A DNA stretch of 64,000 nt from Pseudomonas frederiksbergensis (GTDB lineage Bacteria; Pseudomonadota; Gammaproteobacteria; Pseudomonadales; Pseudomonadaceae), in the NCBI RefSeq assembly GCF_035751725.1, contig NZ_CP142104.1, positions 372,001 to 436,000 on the forward strand. Reading direction: 5' to 3'. Within the stretch, counting starts at the first letter, position 1; each line of letters starts with the position of its first letter. Under the pieces are notes generated by a model, which was given only the letters and a program-made list of their open reading frames with translations, did no database searches and had not been told where the DNA came from. Below, piece after piece: positions 54,120-63,470 of the stretch. Both the position numbers and the translations under genes were made by a program.

Positions 54120-55484
54120 TCAGTCCAAGAGTTCGCGCAGCACCCGGGTAAACGCCCGGGCGCTTTCCTCTTCGCCGCCATGGCGTCCATTGCGCACCAC
54201 CCACTTGCCGCCGACCATCACATCGCGCACCTGGCGATCGCCGCCAGCAAACAGCCAGCGATTGAGGATGCCGTCACCGCTGGCCGTGGCGAGGTACGGA
54301 TCATTGCCATCGAGCACCAGCCAGTCGGCACGCTTGCCCACCTCGAATGTGCCGATAGGTTGTCCCAGTGCCTGGGCACCGCCTTGCAACGCTGCGTCAA
54401 ACAAGGTGCGTCCAACCACTGGCTGATCCGTTCGGTACAACCGGTTGCGGCGCTGGTCCCGCAGGCGCTGGCCGTATTCCAACCAGCGCAACTCTTCGAC
54501 CACGCTCAACGACACATGGCTGTCGGAGCCGATGCCCATCCGCCCGCCCTGGGCGAGGAAATCCACGGCCGGAAATATCCCGTCGCCCAGGTTCGCCTCG
54601 GTGGTCAGGCACAAACCGGCAATCGCCCTGCTCTTGGCCATGAGGCTGACCTCTTGTGGGCTGGCGTGGGTCGCATGGACGAGGCACCAGCGCTGGTCGA
54701 CTTCGGCATTTTCATACAGCCATTGCAGCGGACGGGCACCGCTCCAGCTCAGGCAGTCGTCCACTTCTTTCTGCTGTTCGGCGATGTGGATGTGTACCGG
54801 GCAATCACGGTCGCTGGCGGCCAGCACGTCGTGAATCTGCCCGGGGGTCACGGCGCGCAGCGAGTGGAAGCACAAACCCAGCGCCTGGGACGGTTGCCCG
54901 GCCAGGATCGGCTGCAAGCGTGACTGCAGCTTCAAGTAGTTCTCGGTGCTGTTGATGAAGCGGCGCTGCCCGTCATTGGGTGCCTGGCCGCCAAAACCGG
55001 AGTGACTGTAGAGCACCGGCAGCAGCGTCAGGCCGATGCCGGCGTCGCTGGCGGCCTGGCTGATTCGCAGGGCCAGTTCCGCTGGGTTGGCGTAGGGCGC
55101 GCCGTCGATGTCATGGTGCACGTAATGGAATTCGGCCACTGACGTGTAGCCGGCCTTGAGCATCTCGATGTACAGCTGCCGGGCGATGACGCCCAATTGG
55201 TCGGGGCTGATTTTTCCGACCAGACGATACATCAGGTCGCGCCAGGTCCAGAAACTGTCGTTGGGATTGCCCGCCACTTCCGCCAGCCCGGCCATGGCCC
55301 GCTGGAACGCATGGGAATGCAGGTTCGGCATGCCCGGCAACAGCGGCCCACCGAGCCGTTCGGCCCCGTCTGCGTGGGAATCGGCCTGGACATCGGTCAG
55401 GACGCCCTCGGCGTCGACCTCAAGACGCACATCATTGGCCCATCCATTAGGCAGCAGCGCACGCTCGGCAAAGAAGGCGGACAT
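54120..55484 (-). CDS. hutF: Formimidoylglutamate deiminase
   Basis: Converts N-formimidoyl-L-glutamate to N-formyl-L-glutamate in the five-step histidine degradation route; 454 residues, amidohydrolase fold. The metal histidines are in MPNLHSHAFQRAM, and further ligands lie in HIHIAEQQKEVDDC and IGSDSHVSLS. The start at 55484 begins the family N-terminus (MSAFFAERALLPNGW). It reads divergently from hutC with a HutC-type site between. Confidence 0.94.
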   Translation of the reverse strand: MSAFFAERALLPNGWANDVRLEVDAEGVLTDVQADSHADGAERLGGPLLPGMPNLHSHAFQRAMAGLAEVAGNPNDSFWTWRDLMYRLVGKISPDQLGVIARQLYIEMLKAGYTSVAEFHYVHHDIDGAPYANPAELALRISQAASDAGIGLTLLPVLYSHSGFGGQAPNDGQRRFINSTENYLKLQSRLQPILAGQPSQALGLCFHSLRAVTPGQIHDVLAASDRDCPVHIHIAEQQKEVDDCLSWSGARPLQWLYENAEVDQRWCLVHATHASPQEVSLMAKSRAIAGLCLTTEANLGDGIFPAVDFLAQGGRMGIGSDSHVSLSVVEELRWLEYGQRLRDQRRNRLYRTDQPVVGRTLFDAALQGGAQALGQPIGTFEVGKRADWLVLDGNDPYLATASGDGILNRWLFAGGDRQVRDVMVGGKWVVRNGRHGGEEESARAFTRVLRELLD

Positions 55485-55509
55485 CGGTTGAACCTCGTTG
55501 CGTGTAATT

Positions 55510-55525
55510 TGTATATACATATACA
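55510..55525. promoter_or_regulatory. Candidate HutC operator between hutF and hutC
   Basis: TGTATA-TACA-TATACA forms a palindrome, preceded by TT, resembling the HutC site (CTTGTA-N2-TACAAG) at 57174. It lies 26 bp before hutF and in the hutC promoter area. Confidence 0.55.
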
Positions 55526-55589
55526 GACGTTTGCCTGGCCGGTAAACTCCGGCAAGCTAGCAACCTTATTCGCAGAACAGGGAACCGCC

Positions 55590-56339
55590 GTGCCGACTCC
55601 GCCTGCCAAACCGCCGCTGGCCGCAAACATGGGTGACAGTCCGGCGCCCTTGTACGCCCGCGTCAAACAAATGATTACCCAGCAGATCGACAGTGGGAAC
55701 TGGCCGCCGCATTACCGCGTGCCGTCGGAAAGCGAGCTGGTCAGCCAGCTGGGTTTCAGTCGCATGACCATCAACCGTGCGCTGCGGGAAATGACCGCCG
55801 ACGGCCTGTTGGTGCGCATGCAAGGTGTCGGCACGTTCGTGGCCGAGCCCAAGAGCCAGTCCGCATTGTTCGAAGTGCACAACATTGCCGACGAAATCGC
55901 CTCCCGGGGCCATCGGCATACCTGCAAGGTCATCACCCTGGAAGAAGAGGCCGCCGGCTCGGAGCGGGCCCTGGCCCTGGACATGCGCGAAGGCCAGAAG
56001 GTGTTCCACTCGTTGATCGTGCATTTCGAGAACGACATTCCCGTGCAAATCGAGGACCGTTTCGTCAATGCGCTGGTGGCGCCTGATTACCTCAAGCAGG
56101 ACTTCACCCAGCAAACGCCTTATGCCTACCTGAACCAGGTGGCGCCGCTGACCGAAGGCGAGCATGTGGTCGAGGCGATCCTGGCCGAGCCGAGCGAATG
56201 CAAGCTGCTGCAGATCGAAAAAGGCGAGCCGTGCCTGTTGATCCGCCGCCGTACCTGGTCCGGGCGCCAACCGGTGACCGCTGCACGCCTGATCCATCCG
56301 GGCTCCCGTCACAGTCTGGAAGGGCGTTTCCATAAATGA
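55590..56339 (+). CDS. hutC: Histidine utilization repressor HutC
   Basis: GntR-family repressor of the hut genes, released by urocanate; 249 residues from the GTG. The winged helix is YRVPSESELVSQLGFSRMTI followed by RALREMTADGLLVRMQGVGT; the C-terminal UTRA domain binds ligand. The GTG at 55590 has AGGGA well placed; an ATG at 55629 would give 236 residues. Its stop overlaps the hutD start as ATGA. Confidence 0.94.
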   Translation: MPTPPAKPPLAANMGDSPAPLYARVKQMITQQIDSGNWPPHYRVPSESELVSQLGFSRMTINRALREMTADGLLVRMQGVGTFVAEPKSQSALFEVHNIADEIASRGHRHTCKVITLEEEAAGSERALALDMREGQKVFHSLIVHFENDIPVQIEDRFVNALVAPDYLKQDFTQQTPYAYLNQVAPLTEGEHVVEAILAEPSECKLLQIEKGEPCLLIRRRTWSGRQPVTAARLIHPGSRHSLEGRFHK

Positions 56340-56905
56340 GCCAATTGAAGGTTTTACGCGCTGCGGATTACCCGCGCATGCCTTGGAAGAACGGTGGCGG
56401 CAGTACCGAGGAAATCACCCGCGATGCCGGCGCCGGCCTGGAAGGTTTTGGCTGGCGCCTGTCGATCGCCGATATTGGTGAGTCGGGTGGCTTTTCCACC
56501 TTCGCTGGCTACGAGCGGATCATCACGGTCTTGCAGGGGGACGGCATGACGCTGAATGTCGATGGCCATGCCACGCGACCTCTGCATCCGCTGGACCCTT
56601 TCGCGTTCAGTGGCGAAAGCCATGTGCATTGCACGCTGCTGGGCGGGCCGATTCGTGACTTCAACCTGATCTACGCGCCACAGCGTTACCGCGCGCGATT
56701 GCAGTGGCTGGGAGGCCAACAGCGATTTTTCAGCGAGGCGGGGACGGTGTTGGTGTTCAGTGCGGCTCCGGGACTGGCTATAAAGATCGGTGAGTCCGCC
56801 GTGGACTTGGGCCTCTACGACTGTTTGCAACTGAGCGGTAACACCACGCTGATGGATGTCTCGACCCACGGTCAATGCTGTGTGATCGAACTGACCGCCT
56901 GTTAA
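56336..56905 (+). CDS. hutD: HutD family protein
   Basis: Cupin-like protein of 189 residues from the hut locus. Segments include MPWKNGGGSTEEITRD, GWRLSIADIGESGGFSTF and FAFSGESHVHCTLLGGPIRDFNL. HutD is conserved with hut genes but its molecular role is not clear; modulation of hut expression has been proposed. It is coupled to hutC and followed by a REP-like hairpin. Confidence 0.93.
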   Translation: MSQLKVLRAADYPRMPWKNGGGSTEEITRDAGAGLEGFGWRLSIADIGESGGFSTFAGYERIITVLQGDGMTLNVDGHATRPLHPLDPFAFSGESHVHCTLLGGPIRDFNLIYAPQRYRARLQWLGGQQRFFSEAGTVLVFSAAPGLAIKIGESAVDLGLYDCLQLSGNTTLMDVSTHGQCCVIELTAC

Positions 56906-56923
56906 GAAATCCTGTGACAGAGC

Positions 56924-56958
56924 TTTTGTGGCGAGGGAGCAAACTCCCCGCCACAAAA
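56924..56958. repeat. REP-like hairpin after hutD
   Basis: TTTTGTGGCGAGGGAG pairs with CTCCCCGCCACAAAA around CAAA, with one bulge. It belongs to the TTGTGGCGAGGG family seen again at 63301. Confidence 0.75.
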
Positions 56959-57153
56959 AACGCGCTCATTGTTTCCTGTTCGCGCACCAACTTGTTACTG
57001 AACGCCCCAGCGTGGCGCAATACCATGCTTCTGTGCCCTTCTGATTTGCCACTCGAAAACCCTCCTTAAAAATTTCATGCAGCCTAGCAGCCCTTGAATC
57101 ACAAGGCTTTCAGCCAATTCACCAGCCGTTCCTGAAGACCGCCGCCAACAAGT

Positions 57154-57169
57154 TGGCCGCTTGATTGCA
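57154..57169 (+). promoter_or_regulatory. Candidate sigma-54 promoter of hutU operon
   Basis: TGGCCG-CTTGA-TTGCA fits TGGCAC-N5-TTGCA with exact GG-N10-GC spacing, predicting a start near 57180, 109 bp before hutU. Sigma-54 and CbrB control is known for hutU in Pseudomonas. Confidence 0.65.
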
Positions 57170-57173
57170 TATG

Positions 57174-57187
57174 CTTGTACATACAAG
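57174..57187. promoter_or_regulatory. HutC operator overlapping the hutU start
   Basis: CTTGTA-CA-TACAAG has perfect 6 bp half-sites and its minus strand reads CTTGTATGTACAAG, the form I recall for the P. putida hut operator. The predicted start (57180) falls at its centre. Confidence 0.85.
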
Positions 57188-57288
57188 TAAAGACGTATGC
57201 GTATGAGTCGCCTGCATTCAACGCAACGTTCGCTAATCGCTGCCCACTGCCCGGGCTGGTCTGGATTGATCGCTGAGGAGTTTTTGCT

Positions 57289-58977
57289 GTGACCGACGCT
57301 ACCCGCAAACCTGAAAAATACCGTGACGTTGAAATCCGCGCCCCTCGCGGCAACACGCTGACCGCCAAGAGCTGGCTGACCGAAGCGCCGTTGCGCATGC
57401 TGATGAACAACCTCGACCCGGAAGTGGCCGAGAACCCCAAGGAACTGGTGGTATACGGTGGCATCGGCCGCGCGGCGCGCAATTGGGAGTGCTACGACAA
57501 GATCGTCGAAAGCCTGACCAATCTGAATGATGACGAAACCCTGCTGGTGCAATCCGGCAAGCCAGTGGGCGTGTTCAAGACCCACAGCAACGCCCCTCGC
57601 GTACTGATTGCCAACTCCAACCTGGTGCCGCACTGGGCCAGTTGGGAGCACTTCAACGAACTCGATGCCAAGGGCCTGGCCATGTACGGCCAGATGACCG
57701 CCGGCAGCTGGATCTACATCGGCAGCCAGGGCATCGTGCAAGGCACTTATGAAACCTTCGTCGAGGCCGGTCGCCAGCATTACGACTCAAACCTCAAGGG
57801 CCGTTGGGTGCTGACCGCCGGCCTGGGCGGCATGGGCGGTGCGCAACCGCTGGCTGCGACGTTGGCCGGCGCATGCTCGCTGAACATCGAGTGCCAGCAG
57901 GTGAGCATCGATTTCCGCCTGAAAACCCGCTATGTCGATGAGCAAGCCAAAGACCTCGACGACGCCCTGGCCCGCATCGAGAAATACACCGCCGAAGGCA
58001 AGGCGATTTCCATCGCGCTGTGTGGGAACGCGGCTGAAATCCTGCCGGAAATGGTCCGTCGTGGTGTGCGTCCGGACATGGTCACCGACCAGACCAGCGC
58101 CCACGATCCCCTCAACGGTTACCTGCCGGCCGGCTGGACCTGGGACGAATACCGTGCCCGTGCCAAGACCGAGCCTGCCGCCGTGGTCAAGGCCGCCAAG
58201 CAATCGATGGCTGTCCACGTCAAAGCGATGCTGGACTTCCAGAAAATGGGCGTGCCGACCTTCGACTACGGCAACAACATCCGCCAGATGGCCCAGGAAG
58301 AGGGCGTCGAGAATGCCTTCGATTTTCCGGGGTTCGTGCCGGCGTATATCCGTCCGCTGTTCTGCCGTGGCATCGGCCCGTTCCGTTGGGCGGCGCTGTC
58401 CGGCGACCCGCAAGACATCTACAAGACCGACGCCAAGGTCAAGGAACAGATCCCCGACGACGCCCACCTGCACAACTGGTTGGACATGGCCCGCGAGCGC
58501 ATCAGCTTCCAGGGCTTGCCGGCGCGTATCTGCTGGGTTGGCCTGGGCCAGCGCGCCAAGTTGGGCCTGGCGTTCAACGAGATGGTGCGCAGCGGCGAAT
58601 TGTCGGCGCCGATCGTCATCGGTCGCGACCACCTCGACTCTGGCTCCGTCGCCAGCCCCAACCGTGAAACCGAATCCATGCAGGACGGCTCCGACGCCGT
58701 TTCCGACTGGCCGCTGCTCAATGCCTTGCTCAACACCGCCAGCGGTGCGACCTGGGTTTCGCTGCACCACGGGGGTGGCGTCGGCATGGGCTTCTCCCAG
58801 CACTCGGGCATGGTGATCGTCTGCGACGGTACCGACGAAGCGGCCGAGCGCATTGCCCGCGTCCTGCACAACGACCCGGGTACAGGCGTGATGCGCCATG
58901 CCGATGCCGGTTACCAGATCGCCATCGATTGCGCGAAGGAGCAGGGGCTGAACCTGCCGATGATCACCGGCAAGTAA
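57289..58977 (+). CDS. hutU: Urocanate hydratase
   Basis: Converts urocanate to imidazolonepropionate using tightly bound NAD; 562 residues. Typical segments are [57 protein letters not shown] and [18 protein letters not shown]. The start is GTG with GAGGAG upstream. Confidence 0.97.
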   Translation: MTDATRKPEKYRDVEIRAPRGNTLTAKSWLTEAPLRMLMNNLDPEVAENPKELVVYGGIGRAARNWECYDKIVESLTNLNDDETLLVQSGKPVGVFKTHSNAPRVLIANSNLVPHWASWEHFNELDAKGLAMYGQMTAGSWIYIGSQGIVQGTYETFVEAGRQHYDSNLKGRWVLTAGLGGMGGAQPLAATLAGACSLNIECQQVSIDFRLKTRYVDEQAKDLDDALARIEKYTAEGKAISIALCGNAAEILPEMVRRGVRPDMVTDQTSAHDPLNGYLPAGWTWDEYRARAKTEPAAVVKAAKQSMAVHVKAMLDFQKMGVPTFDYGNNIRQMAQEEGVENAFDFPGFVPAYIRPLFCRGIGPFRWAALSGDPQDIYKTDAKVKEQIPDDAHLHNWLDMARERISFQGLPARICWVGLGQRAKLGLAFNEMVRSGELSAPIVIGRDHLDSGSVASPNRETESMQDGSDAVSDWPLLNALLNTASGATWVSLHHGGGVGMGFSQHSGMVIVCDGTDEAAERIARVLHNDPGTGVMRHADAGYQIAIDCAKEQGLNLPMITGK

Positions 58978-59031
58978 CGCAAAACCCAAAAAAAGCATCG
59001 CCCGAACCGAACAATCCACAGAGGTTGAACC

Positions 59032-60498
59032 ATGGCTGTCACCAGCACACGCGAAAACAGCAAGCCGTTGATCGAGAAACGTTCGATCGACTACATCCCG
59101 GAAGGGGAGCGGCACGGCCGATTGTTGAGCCAGTTCACCCTCTGGATGGGGGCCAACCTGCAGATCACTGCAATCGTCACCGGCGCATTGGCGGTGGTGC
59201 TGGGCGGTGATGTGTTCTGGTCGTTGATCGGTTTGCTGATCGGCCAGGTGCTCGGCGGTGGCGTCATGGCCTTGCATGCAGCGCAAGGGCCCAAGCTGGG
59301 CCTGCCGCAGATGATCTCCAGCCGGGTGCAGTTTGGTGTGTATGGCGCGGCCATCCCGATCGTGCTGGTGTGCCTGATGTACCTGGGTTTCACCGCAACG
59401 GGAACCGTGCTTTCCGGGCAGGCGCTGGGCCAGTTGTTTGGTGTCAGCGACAGTGTCGGCATCCTCATTTTCGCCAGTGTCATCGTGCTGGTCACGGTGC
59501 TCGGGTATCGGGTGATTCACTTCATTGGCCGTGTCGCCAGCGTCATTGGCGTGATCGCCTTTGTCTATCTGTTCGCTCGGTTGATCAGCCAGACCGACGT
59601 TGGCGCACTGCTGCAAATCCGCGACTTCAGCTGGAGCAGTTTCCTGCTGGCGGTGTCGCTCGCGGCCTCCTGGCAGATCGCCTTCGGCCCCTACGTGGCG
59701 GACTATTCGCGTTACCTGCCGAGCAAGACGTCCTCGGTGAAAACCTTTTTTGCCGCAGGTGCCGGTTCCGTCATCGGCGCGCAAGTGGCGATGATCCTCG
59801 GCGTGTTTGCCGCCGCCTCGGCCAACGGGCAGTTCGCCGGTCATGAAGTGGCCTATATCGTTGGCCTGGGCGGTACCGGCGCCACCGCTGCGCTGCTGTA
59901 CTTCAGCATCGCATTTGGCAAGGTCACCATCTCTACGCTGAATTCCTACGGCAGCTTCATGTGCATCGCGACCATCATCAGCGGTTTCCGCGGGCATGTG
60001 AACGTCACGCGCTTGCAGCGCTTGGTGTTCGTGCTGGTCATCGTTGGCGCCGCGACCTTGATCGCGCTGCTCGGCCAGCACTCGTTCCTCGGTGCGTTCA
60101 AGTCCTTCATCTTGTTCCTGCTGGCGTTCTTCACGCCGTGGAGCGCGATCAACCTGGTGGACTACTACTGCATCACCCGCGAGCGCTATGACGTGCCGGC
60201 ACTGAACGACCCGAACGGTCGCTACGGTCGCTGGAATGCCCTCGGCATCAGCGTCTATGTCTTCGGCGTACTGGTTCAATTGCCGTTCATTGCGACCAAG
60301 TTCTATACCGGTCCGCTGGTGGGAGCCATGGGCGGTGTGGATATTTCCTGGATCATCGGCCTGGTGGTCCCGGCGGCGCTGTACTACGTCCTCGCCAAGC
60401 AGTGGCACAGCGCAGTACCCGATCAATTGATCCTGCCGGTCGAGCAGGACGCGGTTGACGCACAACCGAGCAGGGCGGGCCGCATCCAAGCGGTCTGA
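59032..60498 (+). CDS. hutT: NCS1-family permease, probable urocanate transporter
   Basis: Inner-membrane carrier of 488 residues with about 12 membrane segments of the CodB/NCS1 type (WMGANLQITAIVTGALAVVL; SWQIAFGPYVADYSRYLP). In P. fluorescens an NCS1 carrier in this place takes up urocanate (called HutTu, as I recall); the context fits, but the sequence alone does not prove the substrate. It starts 54 bp after hutU. Confidence 0.85.
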   Translation: MAVTSTRENSKPLIEKRSIDYIPEGERHGRLLSQFTLWMGANLQITAIVTGALAVVLGGDVFWSLIGLLIGQVLGGGVMALHAAQGPKLGLPQMISSRVQFGVYGAAIPIVLVCLMYLGFTATGTVLSGQALGQLFGVSDSVGILIFASVIVLVTVLGYRVIHFIGRVASVIGVIAFVYLFARLISQTDVGALLQIRDFSWSSFLLAVSLAASWQIAFGPYVADYSRYLPSKTSSVKTFFAAGAGSVIGAQVAMILGVFAAASANGQFAGHEVAYIVGLGGTGATAALLYFSIAFGKVTISTLNSYGSFMCIATIISGFRGHVNVTRLQRLVFVLVIVGAATLIALLGQHSFLGAFKSFILFLLAFFTPWSAINLVDYYCITRERYDVPALNDPNGRYGRWNALGISVYVFGVLVQLPFIATKFYTGPLVGAMGGVDISWIIGLVVPAALYYVLAKQWHSAVPDQLILPVEQDAVDAQPSRAGRIQAV

Positions 60499-60568
60499 TG
60501 GGACGTTGACAGGGCTGGATGCCTCTTGACTGCCGTAAGCCAATCCAACTGATTAGGAGCGTCACATA

Positions 60569-61537
60569 ATGAAGTCGAACAAGACCCTGCTGACCACATT
60601 GCTTTCCATGGGCCTGCTGGCCAGCGTCGGCGCCACGCAAGCGGCGGGTTGGTGCGAGTCGGGCAAACCGGTGAAGTTCGCCGGCCTGAACTGGGAAAGC
60701 GGCATGCTGCTGACCGACGTCCTGCAAGTGGTCCTGGAAAAAGGCTACGACTGCAAGACCGACAGCCTGCCCGGCAACTCCATCACCATGGAGAACGCGC
60801 TGAGCAGCAACGACATCCAGGTATTTGCCGAAGAGTGGGTCGGTCGCAGTGAAGTCTGGAACAAGGCCGAGAAGGCCGGCAAGGTGGTCGGCGTCGGTGC
60901 CCCGGTGGTGGGCGCCATCGAAGGCTGGTACGTGCCGCGCTACGTGGTTGAAGGCGATGCCAAGCGCAAGCTCGAAGCCAAGGCCCCTGGCCTGAAGAAC
61001 ATCGCCGACCTGGGCCAGTACGCCGCCGTGTTCAAGGACCCGGAAGAACCGTCCAAGGGCCGGTTCTACAACTGCCCGGCCGGCTGGACCTGCGAGCTGG
61101 ACAACAGCGAAATGCTGAAAAGCTACGGCCTGGAAAAAACCTACACGAACTTCCGTCCAGGCACCGGCCCGGCCCTGGATGCGGCGGTGTTGTCGAGCTA
61201 CAAGCGTGGCGAGCCGATCCTTTTCTACTACTGGTCGCCTACGCCGCTGATGGGCCAGGTGGACCTGGTCAAGCTCGAAGAAAAACCTGGCGTGGATAAA
61301 AGCGTGAGCATCAAGGTCGGCCTGTCCAAGACCTTCCACGACGAAGCCCCGGAATTGGTGGCGGTCCTGGAAAAGGTCAACCTGCCGATCGATATCCTGA
61401 ACCAGAACCTCGGGCGCATGGCCAAAGAGCGGATCGAGTCGCCGAAACTGGCGAAGATCTTCCTGAAGGAACATCCTGAAGTCTGGCACGCCTGGGTCAG
61501 TGAAGACGCTGCCAAGAAAATCGACGCGGCTCTGTAG
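60569..61537 (+). CDS. hutX: ABC transporter substrate-binding protein HutX-like
   Basis: Periplasmic protein of 322 residues of the glycine-betaine/choline-type (OpuAC) fold. Signal peptide LLTTLLSMGLLASVGATQAA; ligand-cage aromatics in FAGLNWESGML, EEWVGRSEVWN and FYYWSPTPLMG. With hutW and hutV it forms an ABC system in the hut operon, so histidine or a related imidazole is the likely ligand. Confidence 0.9.
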   Translation: MKSNKTLLTTLLSMGLLASVGATQAAGWCESGKPVKFAGLNWESGMLLTDVLQVVLEKGYDCKTDSLPGNSITMENALSSNDIQVFAEEWVGRSEVWNKAEKAGKVVGVGAPVVGAIEGWYVPRYVVEGDAKRKLEAKAPGLKNIADLGQYAAVFKDPEEPSKGRFYNCPAGWTCELDNSEMLKSYGLEKTYTNFRPGTGPALDAAVLSSYKRGEPILFYYWSPTPLMGQVDLVKLEEKPGVDKSVSIKVGLSKTFHDEAPELVAVLEKVNLPIDILNQNLGRMAKERIESPKLAKIFLKEHPEVWHAWVSEDAAKKIDAAL

Positions 61538-61608
61538 GTCGAATATTTCCCGGCCAACCCGTGGGCTGGCCGGGACGTTCACCGCATCCACCTGATCGAG
61601 AGTCTCTT

Positions 61609-62460
61609 ATGTTTCCCGAAAGCTTTACCTTCTCCATCGCCGACTGGGTCAACGGTTGGGTCGACGCCCTGGTGACCAACTATGGCGATGTGTTCCGGCA
61701 CATCTCCGACACGCTGCTGTGGGCCATCGTCAACCTCGAAGGCCTGCTGCGCATGGCACCGTGGTGGTTGATGCTGGCCATCGTCGGCGGCATTGCCTGG
61801 CACGCCACCCGCAAGGTCGTCGCCACGGCAGTGATCGTCGGCTTGCTGTTCCTGGTGGGCGCGGTGGGCCTGTGGGACAAACTGATGCAGACCCTCGCCT
61901 TGATGCTGGTGGCGACGCTGATCTCGGTGATGATCGGCATTCCCCTGGGCATTCTCTCGGCGCGCAGCAATCGCCTGCGTTCGGTGCTGATGCCGCTGCT
62001 GGACATCATGCAGACGATGCCGAGCTTCGTGTATCTGATTCCGGTGTTGATGCTGTTCGGCCTGGGCAAGGTCCCGGCGATCTTCGCCACGGTGATCTAC
62101 GCCGCGCCACCCTTGATCCGCCTGACCGACCTGGGCATCCGCCAGGTGGACGGCGAAGTGATGGAAGCCATCAATGCCTTTGGCGCCAACCGCTGGCAGC
62201 AACTGTTCGGCGTGCAACTGCCCTTGGCCCTGCCGAGCATCATGGCCGGGATCAACCAGACCACCATGATGGCCCTGTCGATGGTGGTCATCGCCTCGAT
62301 GATCGGCGCCCGTGGCTTGGGCGAAGACGTGCTGGTGGGCATCCAGACCCTCAACGTCGGGCGTGGCCTCGAAGCGGGCCTGGCCATCGTGATTCTCGCC
62401 GTGGTCATCGACCGCATTACCCAGGCCTATGGTCGTCCTCGGCATGAGGTGAGCAAATGA
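61609..62460 (+). CDS. hutW: ABC transporter permease HutW-like
   Basis: Permease of 283 residues with about six membrane segments and the loop [20 protein letters not shown] that couples to the ATPase; ProW/OpuAB family. The start at 61609 ([17 protein letters not shown]) is preferred to 61561, which lacks a better site. Its stop overlaps the hutV start. Confidence 0.9.
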   Translation: MFPESFTFSIADWVNGWVDALVTNYGDVFRHISDTLLWAIVNLEGLLRMAPWWLMLAIVGGIAWHATRKVVATAVIVGLLFLVGAVGLWDKLMQTLALMLVATLISVMIGIPLGILSARSNRLRSVLMPLLDIMQTMPSFVYLIPVLMLFGLGKVPAIFATVIYAAPPLIRLTDLGIRQVDGEVMEAINAFGANRWQQLFGVQLPLALPSIMAGINQTTMMALSMVVIASMIGARGLGEDVLVGIQTLNVGRGLEAGLAIVILAVVIDRITQAYGRPRHEVSK

Positions 62461-63287
62461 GCAACGCAGCCGTCAGCAAGATCGAAGTCAAGAACGTCTT
62501 CAAGATTTTCGGCAACCGTTCCAAGGAAGCCCTGGACCTGATCCGCCAGAACAAGACCAAGGACCAAGTGCTGGCCGAAACAGGCTGCGTGGTCGGTGTG
62601 AACGATCTGTCGCTGAGCATCGGCACCGGTGAGATCTTCGTGATCATGGGCCTGTCCGGCTCCGGCAAATCCACCCTGGTGCGCCACTTCAACCGGCTCA
62701 TCGATCCTACCAGTGGTGCGATCCTGGTGGACGGCGAAGACATCCTGCAACTGGACATGGACGCCCTGCGCGAATTTCGCCGGCACAAGATCAGCATGGT
62801 CTTCCAGAGCTTCGGCCTGTTGCCCCACAAGAGCGTGCTGGACAACGTCGCCTACGGCTTGAAAGTGCGCGGCGAAAGCAAACAGGTGTGCGCCGAGCGC
62901 GCGCTGCACTGGATCAACACCGTGGGCCTGAAGGGCTACGAGAACAAATACCCGCACCAGCTCTCCGGCGGCATGCGCCAACGCGTCGGCCTGGCTCGGG
63001 CGTTGGCGGCGGACACCGACATCATCCTGATGGACGAAGCCTTCAGCGCCCTCGACCCGCTGATCCGCGCGGAAATGCAGGACCAGTTGCTGGAACTGCA
63101 GAAGACCCTGCACAAGACCATCGTCTTCATCACCCACGACCTCGACGAGGCCGTGCGCATTGGCAATCGCATTGCGATTCTCAAGGACGGCAAGCTGATC
63201 CAGGTCGGCACGCCGCGGGAGATCCTGCATTCGCCGGCGGATGAGTATGTCGATCGGTTTGTGCAGCGCAGGGCTGCGGTGGTGTAA
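62457..63287 (+). CDS. hutV: ABC transporter ATP-binding protein HutV-like
   Basis: ATPase of 276 residues, ProV type but without the long C-terminal CBS part. Walker [11 protein letters not shown]-loop [10 protein letters not shown], signature [12 protein letters not shown], Walker [13 protein letters not shown]-loop ITHDLDEAV. It overlaps hutW by ATGA. Confidence 0.92.
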   Translation: MSNAAVSKIEVKNVFKIFGNRSKEALDLIRQNKTKDQVLAETGCVVGVNDLSLSIGTGEIFVIMGLSGSGKSTLVRHFNRLIDPTSGAILVDGEDILQLDMDALREFRRHKISMVFQSFGLLPHKSVLDNVAYGLKVRGESKQVCAERALHWINTVGLKGYENKYPHQLSGGMRQRVGLARALAADTDIILMDEAFSALDPLIRAEMQDQLLELQKTLHKTIVFITHDLDEAVRIGNRIAILKDGKLIQVGTPREILHSPADEYVDRFVQRRAAVV

Positions 63288-63300
63288 AGGTCGGACATCC

Positions 63301-63436
63301 TTGTGGCGAGGGGATTCATCCCCGTTGGGGCGCGTAGCGCCCCCAAGACAGCTGAATGCAATTGGCCAGATGCACCGAGGCGACAGTTTTTGGGCCTGCT
63401 TCGCAGCCCAGCGGGGATAAATCCCCTCGCCACAAA
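63301..63436. repeat. REPIN of the TTGTGGCGAGGGG family
   Basis: TTGTGGCGAGGGGATTCATC and its inverse ending GGGATAAATCCCCTCGCCAC stand about 70 bp apart, between hutV and the hutH-like gene. Internal hairpin GGGGCGCGTAGCGCCCC. Confidence 0.85.
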
Positions 63437-63470
63437 TGCCATTGGCAACTTTATGTGTATGAGGTTTGAG

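Noticed and set aside
57010..57030. Alternative sigma-54 element TGGCGC...TGC upstream of hutU
   Set aside because: Spacing between GG and GC is 11 rather than 10; the element at 57154 fits better.
57787..60543. 918-codon open frame antisense to hutU and hutT
   Set aside because: It mirrors high-GC codon bias of two well-recognised genes on the other strand, and its composition (His/Asp/Arg-rich, no domain) is that of a shadow frame.
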